From: Fibrobacteraceae bacterium
Lineage (GTDB): Bacteria; Fibrobacterota; Fibrobacteria; Fibrobacterales; Fibrobacteraceae
Reading direction: 5' to 3'
DNA: 64,000 bases
NCBI GenBank assembly: GCA_017625775.1
Contig: JAGAKE010000015.1
Location: 1-64,000, forward strand
The position numbers and the translations under genes were made by a program. This document shows positions 1-8,658 of the stretch, in pieces. How positions within the stretch are numbered: the stretch's first letter is position 1; each line of letters begins with the position of its first letter. The notes under the pieces were generated by a model. It had not been told where the DNA came from and searched no databases. It saw only the letters and a program-made list of their open reading frames with translations.

Positions 1-2
1 AG

Positions 3-209
3 GGTAACTGCTTAGATAACGCCATGATGGAGAACTTCTTCGGAATAATGAAATCTGAGTTGCTCTATCCAAATACATTCAACAATATGGACCACTTTAA
101 ACAGGAACTGAGGAAATATATTGAATATTACAACAATGACTGGATAAAACTGCGCCTAAAAGGAATGAGCCCGGTGGAGTACCGGACTCATAACTCAATT
201 TTATCCTAA
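3..209 (+). CDS. IS3-family transposase (OrfB), C-terminal part
   Basis: The frame is open from the window edge, so the gene begins before base 1. The first codons read [19 protein letters not shown], the segment of the IS3/IS150 rve integrase core that carries the last acidic residue (Glu) of the DDE triad. It is followed by the usual tail with YIEYYNNDW and a SPVEYR-like end. The protein would cut and join the element ends. A terminal-repeat-like sequence follows 7 bases after the stop. Whether the element is intact cannot be told from here. Confidence 0.88.
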   Translation, partial: GNCLDNAMMENFFGIMKSELLYPNTFNNMDHFKQELRKYIEYYNNDWIKLRLKGMSPVEYRTHNSILS

Positions 210-216
210 CTTTAAA

Positions 217-238
217 TTGTCCAACTTTTTGGGGTACA
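217..238. repeat. Putative right terminal inverted repeat of the IS3-family element
   Basis: The sequence ttgtccaactttttggggta lies just after the transposase stop. Read on the other strand it begins TGTACCCC and continues AAAAAGTTGGACAA, which matches my memory of IS150/IS3 subgroup ends. The other end of the element is outside the window, so the pairing cannot be shown. Confidence 0.65.
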
Positions 239-424
239 TCAGCCGGTGGGTCACTTTTTTGATTTTTAGGAATATAGACTATTCCGGAATTCAATAAGAA
301 CATAACCTAAACACACTGCATTTATTGCTCAACCTGAGAAATGAGATTGTCGCGAACATTTATCGCGAATACAGATATTCACAATGAAACTTGTTAAATG
401 AATAGAAAAGAACAAGTAAAAATT

Positions 425-1990
425 TTACAAATAAATAGTATGGTGTTTTGGATTTTTTTCCTGTTTAGGGTAATCTAAAATGTAATGTAAACCTCTTGAT
501 TCTTTTCTCATTAAAGCACTTTCAAGAATGAGTCGTGAAGTTTGAACGGCGTTTCTAAATTCAAGCAACGCTAAAGAAATTTCATTCTTATTTTTCATTG
601 CTTTTTGCATGTTTTTTTCTTCTTTACGAACAAGTTCAAGCCCTTTCTGTAAGCCACTTTCTGTTCGAACAATGCTACAGTGAGTCCACATCATTTTTTG
701 TAAATCAGAACGTTTCTTTTTCCATTCGTTTCCGCCTTTGATTGAAACGAATTCTTGTTTTATTTTTTGAATTTTTGGAGTTGTTTTTAAGCAACCACTT
801 TTTTCAATATTTTCAATAGCTCTGAGAGCAAAAACAACGCTTTCAAGTAACGAATTAGAAGCAAGTCGGTTTGCTCCATGAACGCCTGTCGCCGCCACTT
901 CACCACAAGCATAAAGATTTTTTATTTCTGAACGAGAATGAGTATCTACAAGTACGCCGCCGCACATATAGTGAGCCGCAGGCACTACAGGAATCCATTC
1001 TTTTGTCATGTCAACGCCAACTTCTAAACACTTTGCGTAAATGTTTGGAAAGTGAGATTTTATGTCTTTAGGAGTGTGTGCTGAAAGGTCTAAGAACATG
1101 CAAGGTTCGTTTTGCTTTTCCATTTCTCGTTGGATAGCCCGAGTCACAATGTCTCTTGGAGCTAAAGAACGCAATGGGTGAACTTTATCCATGAATTCTT
1201 CGCCTTTTTTATTTTTTAAAATAGCACCAAACCCACGAACTGCTTCTGAAATGAGGAAAGGCTTCTTTAATTTGGGAGCGTACAAAGAGGTTGGGTGAAA
1301 TTGCATAAATTCAAGATCTTGAAGGGCCGCGCCAGCTCTAGCTGCAATCGCAATACCATCGCCAGTACTATCTTGTGGGCAAACAGTGTATCTCCAAATT
1401 CTACCAGCTCCACCAGTAGCTAAAATGGTAGCTTTAGCAAAAATGGATTTTACCTCGCCGGTTTTTTGAAGTACAACTTTGGCTCCGATACATTCTTTTT
1501 TTGAATTACAAATTAAATCATAAACAAAGGCGTTTTCAAGGTAATCAATACCTTTTGTCTTTTTTAATCTAGCAAGCAAAGCTCGCATCATTTCTTTTCC
1601 AGTTAAATCGGCTGCATGTAATATACGCTTATGAGAATGTCCACCTTCAAGATGAAGATCAAATCGTAAGTTTTCATCGTTTTTTGCTGCAGGAGTAAAT
1701 TGAACGCCCCATTCGAGTAACTGGTTAATTGTAGAAGGTCCGCTTTTCGTTAAAATTTCTACTGGTTTCTTTTTGCAAAGCCCGGCTCCAGCCTCTGAAG
1801 TGTCTGCAATGTGCAAATCAAAAGAGTCTTTTTTTGAAGTAACGGCCGCGATTCCCCCTTGAGCATAGTTTGAAGAACCATCGGGTTTTGCGCCTTTCGT
1901 TAAAATTAAAACAGAATGACCATGTTCTGCGGCGTAGATTGCGGCAGAAAGACCGGAAATGCCGGCACCGAGAATAAGAATATCGTACAA
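425..1990 (-). CDS. nadB: L-aspartate oxidase
   Basis: Cytosolic FAD enzyme that oxidises L-aspartate to iminoaspartate, the first step of de novo NAD synthesis (NadA and NadC are not in this window). The 521 residues are normal for the family. The N-terminal dinucleotide-binding motif GAGISGLSAAIYAAEHG (residues 8-24) is followed by SSNYAQGGIAA, the HPTSLY segment, EAVRGFGAIL, HYMCGGV and GEVAATGVHGANRLASNSLLE. These are typical of the NadB/SdhA flavoprotein fold, and the short C-terminal helical domain fits NadB rather than succinate dehydrogenase. The start is TTG, chosen because GGAGG lies five bases upstream. The gene is divergent from the foldase gene and stands alone. Confidence 0.95.
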   Translation of the reverse strand: MYDILILGAGISGLSAAIYAAEHGHSVLILTKGAKPDGSSNYAQGGIAAVTSKKDSFDLHIADTSEAGAGLCKKKPVEILTKSGPSTINQLLEWGVQFTPAAKNDENLRFDLHLEGGHSHKRILHAADLTGKEMMRALLARLKKTKGIDYLENAFVYDLICNSKKECIGAKVVLQKTGEVKSIFAKATILATGGAGRIWRYTVCPQDSTGDGIAIAARAGAALQDLEFMQFHPTSLYAPKLKKPFLISEAVRGFGAILKNKKGEEFMDKVHPLRSLAPRDIVTRAIQREMEKQNEPCMFLDLSAHTPKDIKSHFPNIYAKCLEVGVDMTKEWIPVVPAAHYMCGGVLVDTHSRSEIKNLYACGEVAATGVHGANRLASNSLLESVVFALRAIENIEKSGCLKTTPKIQKIKQEFVSIKGGNEWKKKRSDLQKMMWTHCSIVRTESGLQKGLELVRKEEKNMQKAMKNKNEISLALLEFRNAVQTSRLILESALMRKESRGLHYILDYPKQEKNPKHHTIYL

Positions 1991-2033
1991 AAGAACCTCC
2001 AGAAGTGTCTGGAACTACATAAATAGAAAAAAA

Positions 2034-2043
2034 ATACTATATT
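2034..2043 (+). promoter_or_regulatory. -10-like element of the foldase gene
   Basis: The sequence actatatttg lies about 30 bases before the ATG at 2074 and contains TATATT, the hexamer that recurs before many genes here. A CGGAG ribosome-binding site follows at about 2059, so this transcript has a leader. No clear -35 was identified. Confidence 0.45.
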
Positions 2044-2073
2044 TGCCTCCAAATTTAACGGAGTATTTTCTAA

Positions 2074-3993
2074 ATGCTTACATGGATTAACGAAAAAGCA
2101 AAGTGGATTATCGCTATTTCAGCCGTCGGTATTGGTGTCGGACTTTTGGCGATGGACAATATCCCAGATCAAACTGTTCGCTTCCCATTAGGTGAGGTGA
2201 ATGGCCGTACAATCGCTCCAGAAGAATTTGATGCTAGAGTCAAGTCCATTACAGAAAATCAACGCGGGCAGACTTTTGAAGATGAACAATATGCGGCTTT
2301 ACGTGCAGATGTATTCCGTTCTTTTGTTCGTCAGTATGTGCTAGAAGAAAAGGTTCGTGAAAACGAACTTGGGGCTTCTGTAGCAGAAATGAAAGATGAA
2401 TTGCTCCGTAATATGAACGTGGTTCGTAATATTGTAGGCCAAGAAGCTCAACAACGCCTTTACATGATTCAATCTAACGCCGCTAGTGCAGAAGAAGCGA
2501 ATCAGAGAATGCAGTTGTTTATTGGCTCTTTACCAAAGTTTTTAGTAGATACAAACTTTACCCAAGCCGATTACGAACAATGGCTCAATTCTCCAGAAGC
2601 TTATGAATGGGCCGGAATGATGCGCTATGAACAGGAAATGAAAAATAGCACCATTCCAATGAAACAATTGCAAGCTTTCGTTGCAGCAGGAGTTCACCCA
2701 ACAACGCTTGATGCTCGTTTTTCCGCAGAACGTCGTTTGCGCGAACTAGACATGCAAGTAGCTCATGTTGCTTCTGCCGATTTTGCTGTGTCTCCTTCTT
2801 CTATAGATTCTTCGGCTGTCATTGAATATTTTAATGCAAACCCGGATAGTTTCTATGTAACAGAAGATATGATGCGTGTTGAATATGCTCAGATTGCTCT
2901 TCAGCCATCAACAAAAGACGACGAAAATATTCGCGATTACGCTATGACTCTTTACAATCAGTTGATGGATTCTTCTGCAACATTTGTTGATTTGGCACGT
3001 TTGTCTTCTGAAGATCCAGGTAGTGCAGAACAAGGCGGTATGCTTGGAGATTATACAAATCGTGGTGTTTGGGTAAAAGAATTTGAAGATGTTGCTTTTG
3101 CTCTTGATTCTGGCGCGATTTCACAACCTGTTCGTACTAAGTTTGGTTATCACATCATTCAATCTCATGGCAAGAAAGTTGATTCTACCAGAAATGAATC
3201 TGTGAAGGCAGCTCATATTTTGATTACGGTTACACCTTCTTCTCAAACAGAAGATAGTCTTTCTGGCTTGCTTGCTTCTATAAAGTCTGCTGCAGAAGCT
3301 GGTAAATCTTTTGCAGAAGCTGCAAAAGAAAAGAACATTGAAGTTAAGGAAAGTGCTTGGATTGCTCGTCAAGGAAATATTCAAGAACTTGGGTATTTGC
3401 AAGGATTTTCTTCGTTCTTATTCGCTAATGAAAATAGTCCAGAACCTCAAGGCGCTTACTCTTCTGTATTAAAGAACAAAAAATTCGCTGTTTTGGCATT
3501 CAAAAAGGATAGTCTTGTTGCGGGAAAACGTCAAATTGGTCCGTACTTCGAACAAATTCGCAATACTTTAGCAGCTAAAGCTTCTGCTGAAAAAGCAAAA
3601 GAATATTTAGCAACAGTTGCTTCTAATGTTCAAGCATGGAATGCTACAGATTCTGTTTTGCCTACTATTGAAAAAGTGAAATGTGAAAATGTCGTTTCTT
3701 CTGTAGATGGCTATGTGGCTGGAATTGGTTATGGTTCCTCGCTTCTTTCAAAAATTGTAAAGGAACAGAAAGTAGGTGAATGGGGTTCTCCTGTTGCTAC
3801 AGAAACAGGAGCTGTAATGGTTAAAATCAACGCTGTTCGCGAACCTTCTGAAGAAGCATTGAATACAGCAGTTAGCGAAGAATTGCAGAATGCTTACCGT
3901 TTCCAAGCATCTACAATTGTTTCTGATTATGTTCAAAACCTTGAAGCTTCAGCAGATGTAACGAATAACCTAGATTTATACTATAAAGATTAA
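2074..3993 (+). CDS. PpiD/SurA-type peptidylprolyl isomerase
   Basis: A membrane-anchored periplasmic foldase is expected, helping outer-membrane and secreted proteins fold. A single transmembrane helix lies at residues 11-27 (WIIAISAVGIGVGLLAM) after a short cytoplasmic tail, the PpiD layout. A SurA_N-like helical region follows (about 38-250). A parvulin (PPIC) domain lies at about 267-363, with DPGSAEQGGMLGDY and the FGYHIIQ end motif. A second, degenerate parvulin-like segment starts near residue 379 (AAHILITV). The length (639) is close to PpiD. It is transcribed alone, with tRNA-Glu just after it. The exact ortholog group is uncertain, so no symbol is given. Confidence 0.85.
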   Translation: MLTWINEKAKWIIAISAVGIGVGLLAMDNIPDQTVRFPLGEVNGRTIAPEEFDARVKSITENQRGQTFEDEQYAALRADVFRSFVRQYVLEEKVRENELGASVAEMKDELLRNMNVVRNIVGQEAQQRLYMIQSNAASAEEANQRMQLFIGSLPKFLVDTNFTQADYEQWLNSPEAYEWAGMMRYEQEMKNSTIPMKQLQAFVAAGVHPTTLDARFSAERRLRELDMQVAHVASADFAVSPSSIDSSAVIEYFNANPDSFYVTEDMMRVEYAQIALQPSTKDDENIRDYAMTLYNQLMDSSATFVDLARLSSEDPGSAEQGGMLGDYTNRGVWVKEFEDVAFALDSGAISQPVRTKFGYHIIQSHGKKVDSTRNESVKAAHILITVTPSSQTEDSLSGLLASIKSAAEAGKSFAEAAKEKNIEVKESAWIARQGNIQELGYLQGFSSFLFANENSPEPQGAYSSVLKNKKFAVLAFKKDSLVAGKRQIGPYFEQIRNTLAAKASAEKAKEYLATVASNVQAWNATDSVLPTIEKVKCENVVSSVDGYVAGIGYGSSLLSKIVKEQKVGEWGSPVATETGAVMVKINAVREPSEEALNTAVSEELQNAYRFQASTIVSDYVQNLEASADVTNNLDLYYKD

Positions 3994-4001
3994 AATATCG
4001 C

Positions 4002-4074
4002 GGCGCGTTCGTCTAGTGGTCTAGGACGCTGGCCTCTCACGCCGGTAACATGGGTTCGAGTCCCATACGCGCTA
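4002..4074 (+). tRNA. tRNA-Glu (anticodon CTC)
   Basis: A full cloverleaf can be drawn. The acceptor stem is ggcgcgt/acgcgct (7 bp, first pair G-U), the D stem gtc/gac, the anticodon stem ctggc/gccgg with loop ctctcac, and the T arm contains ggttcgagtcc. Anticodon CTC reads GAG. The discriminator base is A and CCA is not encoded. It starts 8 bases after the foldase stop and is followed at once by a terminator. Confidence 0.95.
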
Positions 4075-4076
4075 TG

Positions 4077-4108
4077 AAAATGTTCCGTAAAAAGGAACAT
4101 TTTTTTTT
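4077..4108 (+). terminator. Intrinsic terminator after tRNA-Glu
   Basis: Arms aaaatgttcc and ggaacatttt form a 10-bp stem with a short A-rich loop, followed by a run of T. This is a clear rho-independent terminator for the foldase/tRNA unit. Confidence 0.85.
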
Positions 4109-4170
4109 CAATAAATTAAATGAAAAACAACGGACTCAAAATTCTATAACAAAGAAAAACGATAAGTTGC

Positions 4171-4184
4171 TATATTTTGTATGA
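4171..4184 (+). promoter_or_regulatory. -10 element giving a probable leaderless der mRNA
   Basis: TATATT (4171-4176) is followed by 7 bases and then the second of two adjacent ATGs (4184). No Shine-Dalgarno sequence is present. Transcription would start at or next to the start codon. Confidence 0.5.
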
Positions 4185-5662
4185 TGAAATTACCAGTAGT
4201 ATGTATTGTTGGTCGCCCAAACGTAGGAAAATCCTCTCTTTTTAATAGGATTTTAAGCCGCCGTGCCGCAGTGGTTAGCGACCGAGAAGGTGTCACCAGA
4301 GATAGGCATTATCAAACTGCAAAACACAAAGATAGAGAATTTGTACTTGTAGATACTGGCGGTTTTTTACCAGATGATTCTATTGATGTTCTAGCAGAAA
4401 GTGTTCGTTCTCAAATTTTTGCTGCAGTTGAAGATGCAGATGTTGTTTTGTTTATGGTTGATATTCGTGTGGGTGTCACCGAACTAGATCTTCAATTTGC
4501 TAAAATGGTTAAGCGCCTTGAGAAACAAGTGATTTTGGTGGCTAATAAAGGTGAAGATATTGCACATCGCAACGAGGCTTGGGAATTTTTGTCTCTTGGG
4601 CTTGGCGCTCCGCGTTCAATTAGTGCTTTAACAGGTTATGCTTGTCTTTCTTTGCTAGATGAAGTAGTTGGCTTATTCCCAAAAGGCGGTGTCTCAACAA
4701 AACAAGAAGATCGCCCGATTCGTTTTGCTATTCTTGGTCGTCCAAATGCAGGAAAAAGCACTTTACTAAATCGCCTGCTAGGAGAAGATAGAGCTGTTGT
4801 TTCTGATATTCCTGGAACAACCCGTGATTCTATTGATTGTGAATTTAAAGTGAACGGCGTTCGATATGTAGTGACTGACACAGCAGGGCTTCGTAAAAAA
4901 GCAAAAGTTTCAGACGAAGTTGAATACTTTAGCAATATGCGAACGCTTGAAAGTGTGCGTCGTTCTGATTTATCCTTGTTAGTATTAGATGTAACTCGTG
5001 GTTTAGAAGTTCAAGATTTCCGTATTATTACCGAAATTCGCAAAGCAGGCAAGGGGTTGATTATCCTTTTGAATAAGTGGGATATTCTTCCAAATAAAAC
5101 GGAAAAATCTTTTGATCATATTGTGAAAGATATTCTTGAACGAGAACCACTTCTTGAATATGTGCCAATTCTTTCGATTAGCGCGAAAGAAGGTCAAAGG
5201 CTTCACCGTGTGATTCAAGAAATTCGTACTGTTTATGAAAATTGTCGTAGAGTTCTTGGTAGAGAAAGATTATCTGAAGTCTTTTCTAATTTAATGCAGC
5301 AAAATCCCCACCCTAGTCGCCAATCTCGTGCTGTGGTTTTGAAAAGAGCATGCCAAGTGATGGTGGAGCCGCCTGTAATTTCAATAGAAACAAGAACTCC
5401 AGAACTTGTTGATGAATCTTATAAACGATATTTGATGAAGCGTTTTTATGAAGAATTTCAGTTAGCTGGAGCGCCGCTTCGTTTGAATTTTGATCAAAAA
5501 TTAACCTTAAGAAAGGATGAAGATCTTGAACAGTTTGCTTTGTCTTCCAATAGCGTATCTTCTGGGCTCCATTCCGACAGCGGTATGGGTCGCAAAAATA
5601 ACACGCGGAATAGACATCCGTCATTACGGCAGCAAGAACGCCGGGCTCACAAACGTTTTTAG
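4181..5662 (+). CDS. der: Ribosome biogenesis GTPase Der (EngA)
   Basis: Double-domain GTPase needed for 50S subunit assembly. The first G domain has GRPNVGKSSLFN (about 11-22) and DTGG. The second has GRPNAGKSTLLN (about 186-197), DTAG and NKWD. The C-terminal KH-like domain ends around LRLNFDQKLTLRKD, near residue 447. The remaining ~45 residues lie inside plsY in another frame and look like read-through (basic, low similarity to Der). Two ATGs are possible. The second (4184) sits exactly 7 bases after TATATT and gives the family-typical start MKLPVVCIVGRPNVG. The 146-base overlap with plsY is odd. Confidence 0.95.
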   Translation: MMKLPVVCIVGRPNVGKSSLFNRILSRRAAVVSDREGVTRDRHYQTAKHKDREFVLVDTGGFLPDDSIDVLAESVRSQIFAAVEDADVVLFMVDIRVGVTELDLQFAKMVKRLEKQVILVANKGEDIAHRNEAWEFLSLGLGAPRSISALTGYACLSLLDEVVGLFPKGGVSTKQEDRPIRFAILGRPNAGKSTLLNRLLGEDRAVVSDIPGTTRDSIDCEFKVNGVRYVVTDTAGLRKKAKVSDEVEYFSNMRTLESVRRSDLSLLVLDVTRGLEVQDFRIITEIRKAGKGLIILLNKWDILPNKTEKSFDHIVKDILEREPLLEYVPILSISAKEGQRLHRVIQEIRTVYENCRRVLGRERLSEVFSNLMQQNPHPSRQSRAVVLKRACQVMVEPPVISIETRTPELVDESYKRYLMKRFYEEFQLAGAPLRLNFDQKLTLRKDEDLEQFALSSNSVSSGLHSDSGMGRKNNTRNRHPSLRQQERRAHKRF

Positions 5663-6218
5663 AGTTTTAGGTTTTAAGCCAGCTTTGCCGGTGGTCTTTG
5701 TGGATTTAAGCAAAGGCTTTTTGGCGCCTTTTATTGCAATGAAAATGGTTGCAGCGTTTGAGCCTTCGTATGATTGGCTTCCTTTGGTTGCTGGGCTTTT
5801 GGCTATTCTTGGTCATAGCTTTACTTGTTTTGCCGGTTTCCGCGGGGGAAAAGGCGTTTTAACGGCTTTAGGCGTTTTCCTAGCACTTTGTCCGATAACT
5901 GCTCTTGCAAGTTTTGGAGTTTGGATTCTTTTAATTGCTCTTACAAAATATGTTTCTGTAGGAAGTATTGGTGGGTGTTTAGCGCTTGCAACCTTTTCTA
6001 CGATGGGGTATTTTGAGCTTCCATTCCCTCCAGAAAAAATTAGTTTAGGACTTTTAATTACTACCATTCTTGTAGCAGTTTTTGTTATTTACAAGCATAA
6101 AGCAAATATCAAAAGATTGATGAATGGAACGGAAAATGGTTTTGGAAAAAAACGTAAAGTATCAAAAGAGTCTTTTGATGCTATGACTACAAAAGAAAAT
6201 GAATCAAGCGAAAAGTAA
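5517..6218 (+). CDS. plsY: Glycerol-3-phosphate acyltransferase PlsY
   Basis: Integral membrane enzyme that transfers acyl groups from acyl phosphate to glycerol-3-phosphate, the first step of phospholipid synthesis. The N-terminus AYLLGSIPTAVWVAK, then GSKNAGLTNVFRVLG, GHSFTCFAGFRGGKGV and a final VFVIYKHKANIKRL are classical PlsY motifs over about five membrane segments. The charged C-terminal tail of about 30 residues is longer than usual. The start is uncertain: the purine-rich aagaaagg abuts ATG 5517, while TTG 5526 would have a better spacing. It overlaps der out of frame and is followed 30 bases later by gpsA, whose product makes its substrate. Confidence 0.94.
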   Translation: MKILNSLLCLPIAYLLGSIPTAVWVAKITRGIDIRHYGSKNAGLTNVFRVLGFKPALPVVFVDLSKGFLAPFIAMKMVAAFEPSYDWLPLVAGLLAILGHSFTCFAGFRGGKGVLTALGVFLALCPITALASFGVWILLIALTKYVSVGSIGGCLALATFSTMGYFELPFPPEKISLGLLITTILVAVFVIYKHKANIKRLMNGTENGFGKKRKVSKESFDAMTTKENESSEK

Positions 6219-6248
6219 AACGTTGAATTTTAAAATGGAGATGCTCTT

Positions 6249-7253
6249 ATGAAAGTTGCTGTTTTGGGTACAGGTGGTTGGGGTTTAACTCTTGGCCAGG
6301 TGTTGCATGATAATGGTCACAATGTTGCTTTTTGGACTCATTCCCAAGAAGAAGTTGAAATATTGACTACGCAACATGAATATAAAGACAAACTTCCCGG
6401 AGTGATTTTTCCAGAATCATTTACATATTCTACAGATATGTCTTCTGTAGTAGCTGATGCAGATATTATTTTGCTTGTAGTGCCTTCGCAATTTATGCTT
6501 GGAGTTGCAAAAACTCTTGGCTCGTGTGTTGCTAAGGATTCTGCCATTGTTGTGAGTGCGACTAAAGGTATTTTAGAATCTACTTTGCAACGAATGAGTG
6601 AAGTTTTACTTTCTAATGTATCTTGGCTCACTCCAGAAAAAATGGTTGCATTAAGTGGTCCAACTCACGCAGAAGAAGTCTCTCGCCGTATTTATACGGC
6701 TATTGTGGCTGCTTGTCCTTGTGAAGTTTCCGCAAAAACGGTTCAACAAGTATTTAGTAATTCTTATATGCGTGTTTATACTTCCGACGATATTGTTGGA
6801 GTTGAAATATGTGGTTCTGTTAAGAATGTGATTGCCATTGCTAGTGGCGTTCTCTATGGTCTTGGAGCAGGGGATAATACTCGTGCCGCTCTTTTGACCC
6901 GCGGACAAGCAGAAATGTGTCGTTTGGGTATGGCCCTAGGCGCGAATCCTCATACTTTTGCAGGCCTCGCTGGAATGGGGGATTTGATTGTGACTTGCCT
7001 TTCTGAACATAGTAGAAATCGCTACGTGGGAGAACACATTGGTAAAGGTGAATCTCTAGAACAAATTTTAAAAGAAATGAAGATGATCGCAGAAGGCGTT
7101 CCAACTTGTCGTAGTGCTAAAGCACTTGCTGAAAAATCAGGAGTAGAAATGCCTTTGGTAAATGCGGTTTACGAATCTTTGTTTAATGGAAAATCGGCGC
7201 AAGATTCTATTCGAGAATTGATGGGTCGAGAACTTAAATCGGAAATTTGGTAG
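6249..7253 (+). CDS. gpsA: Glycerol-3-phosphate dehydrogenase [NAD(P)+]
   Basis: Cytosolic enzyme reducing dihydroxyacetone phosphate to sn-glycerol-3-phosphate for PlsY. The Rossmann motif GTGGWGLTLGQVL is at residues 7-19. The catalytic-domain signature GSVKNVIAIASGVLYGLGAGDNTRAALLTRG contains the conserved Lys and the dihydroxyacetone phosphate-binding segment. The 334 residues are normal. GGAG lies upstream of the ATG. With plsY it forms a short lipid operon ended by hairpins. Confidence 0.96.
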   Translation: MKVAVLGTGGWGLTLGQVLHDNGHNVAFWTHSQEEVEILTTQHEYKDKLPGVIFPESFTYSTDMSSVVADADIILLVVPSQFMLGVAKTLGSCVAKDSAIVVSATKGILESTLQRMSEVLLSNVSWLTPEKMVALSGPTHAEEVSRRIYTAIVAACPCEVSAKTVQQVFSNSYMRVYTSDDIVGVEICGSVKNVIAIASGVLYGLGAGDNTRAALLTRGQAEMCRLGMALGANPHTFAGLAGMGDLIVTCLSEHSRNRYVGEHIGKGESLEQILKEMKMIAEGVPTCRSAKALAEKSGVEMPLVNAVYESLFNGKSAQDSIRELMGRELKSEIW

Positions 7254-7270
7254 TCTCTATTTAATTTATA

Positions 7271-7300
7271 CAAATACTTTTTACGTTTTTAAAGTATTTG
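7271..7300 (+). terminator. Stem-loop after gpsA
   Basis: Arms caaatacttt and aaagtatttg pair perfectly around a T-rich loop, 17 bases after the gpsA stop. It has no T run directly after, so it may be a weak terminator or an RNA end protector ahead of the stronger hairpin that follows. Confidence 0.5.
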
Positions 7301-7327
7301 CTTGAATGAAAAAAAATACTGAATGAA

Positions 7328-7368
7328 AAAAATACTGGCGAACGCCTAAAGCGTTCGCCAGTATTTTT
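7328..7368. terminator. Bidirectional terminator between gpsA and murA
   Basis: An 18-bp perfect stem, with arms beginning aaaaatactggcgaacgc and ending gccagtattttt, encloses a 5-base loop. A runs on one side and T runs on the other make it work for both converging genes. Confidence 0.9.
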
Positions 7369-7381
7369 AGAGCAATGAAAA

Positions 7382-8656
7382 TTAATCAAATGCTTGCGGA
7401 CGAATTCTTTTAACGGTTGCTCCAAGAGCAGCCATTTTACTTTCAAAGTTTTCATATCCGCGATCTAAATGATAAATACGACTGATAGTTGTTTCACCTT
7501 CGGCAATCAAACCCGCAAGAACAAGAGCTGCGCTAGCTCGCAAATCGGAAGCCATAACATCTGCACCTTCTAGTGGTTTCCCGCCAAGAATAGTGGCCGT
7601 ATTTCCGTTCAGTTGAATATCTGCCCCAAGACGCTTTAATTCAGCGATGTGCGTGAATCTATCATGGTAAATGGTATCTTGAAGTAAGCTATTTCCTTCA
7701 ATAGAGGCAAGCGTTGCCATAAGAGGAGCTTGTAAGTCTGTAGGAAATCCTGGGTAAGGAAGTGTTACTGCGCTCACAGGTTTCAGTGTTTTGTTTCTTG
7801 CATCGACTTCAACCCAAGTATCGCCCGTTGTTACTTCACAGCCAATATCTCTAAAAAGATCAAGAACTGCACTAATGTGTTCAGGAATCATTTGTGTCAC
7901 TTTGACACGACCGCGAGTAATAACAGCTCCACAAAGGAATGTGCCGGCTTCAATTCTGTCTGCAATGGTGACGCCTTTTCCTGGTTGCAAAGATTCAACG
8001 CCTTGTATAACTAAAGTGCGAGTGCCACGACCTTGGATTTTAGCTCCCATGGAAATTAAATAATCAACAAGGTTATCAATTTCAGGTTCAATAGCAGCAT
8101 TTTGCAAAATACTTTCGCCTTCAGCTAAAGTAGCAGCAAGCAAAACATTAACTGTTGCACCTACGCTAGAAATTGGAAAATGAAAAGTTCCGCCTTTAAG
8201 TTTTCCTTCGCAAGTCGCTTCCACATAACCATGCGTGATATTAATTTTAGCTCCAAGTGCTTCTAATCCTTTTAGGTGTAAATCAATAGGGCGTGGACCC
8301 CAAGCACAACCTCCAGGTAAAGAAACTCGACAACGTCCGAATCTTGCAACAAGAGGACCGAGCACATAAAAACTAGCACGCATTGTTTTTACAAGTTCAT
8401 AAGGTGCTTCAAGATGATTCGCTCCTCGAGTATCAATACGTAACTGATGACTTTGTCCGTCTATTCTGCAACCAATCACTCTCAATACATCAGACATCGT
8501 TTTCATGTCTTTGAGATGCGGAACATTTGAAATTTCAGAAATACCATCAGCGAGAAGAGCAGCTGGCATAATTGCTAATACGGCGTTTTTTGCACCAGTG
8601 ATTGCAACTTCACCATCTAGCGGTTTCGTAACGGCCGGAACAAGAAATTGATCCAT
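7382..8656 (-). CDS. murA: UDP-N-acetylglucosamine 1-carboxyvinyltransferase
   Basis: Cytosolic enzyme that adds enolpyruvate from PEP to UDP-GlcNAc, the first committed step of peptidoglycan synthesis and the fosfomycin target. The N-terminal GAKNAVLAIMPAALLA motif and the loop SLPGGCAWGPRPIDLHL are present. The reactive Cys is residue 117, so the protein should be fosfomycin-sensitive at this position. The C-terminal half has FPTDLQAP and DRGYENFESKMAALGA. The 424 residues fit the family. GGAG precedes the ATG and the RDD gene ends three bases upstream, so the two are cotranscribed. Confidence 0.97.
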   Translation of the reverse strand: MDQFLVPAVTKPLDGEVAITGAKNAVLAIMPAALLADGISEISNVPHLKDMKTMSDVLRVIGCRIDGQSHQLRIDTRGANHLEAPYELVKTMRASFYVLGPLVARFGRCRVSLPGGCAWGPRPIDLHLKGLEALGAKINITHGYVEATCEGKLKGGTFHFPISSVGATVNVLLAATLAEGESILQNAAIEPEIDNLVDYLISMGAKIQGRGTRTLVIQGVESLQPGKGVTIADRIEAGTFLCGAVITRGRVKVTQMIPEHISAVLDLFRDIGCEVTTGDTWVEVDARNKTLKPVSAVTLPYPGFPTDLQAPLMATLASIEGNSLLQDTIYHDRFTHIAELKRLGADIQLNGNTATILGGKPLEGADVMASDLRASAALVLAGLIAEGETTISRIYHLDRGYENFESKMAALGATVKRIRPQAFD

Positions 8657-8658
8657 AA

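Noticed and set aside
342-372. tcgcgaa repeats near 350 as a terminator for the IS or nadB
   Set aside because: The stem would be very short and there is no T run on either strand.
871-1071. Open frame on the + strand inside nadB
   Set aside because: It is the shadow of a well-supported gene, with no ribosome-binding site or family match.
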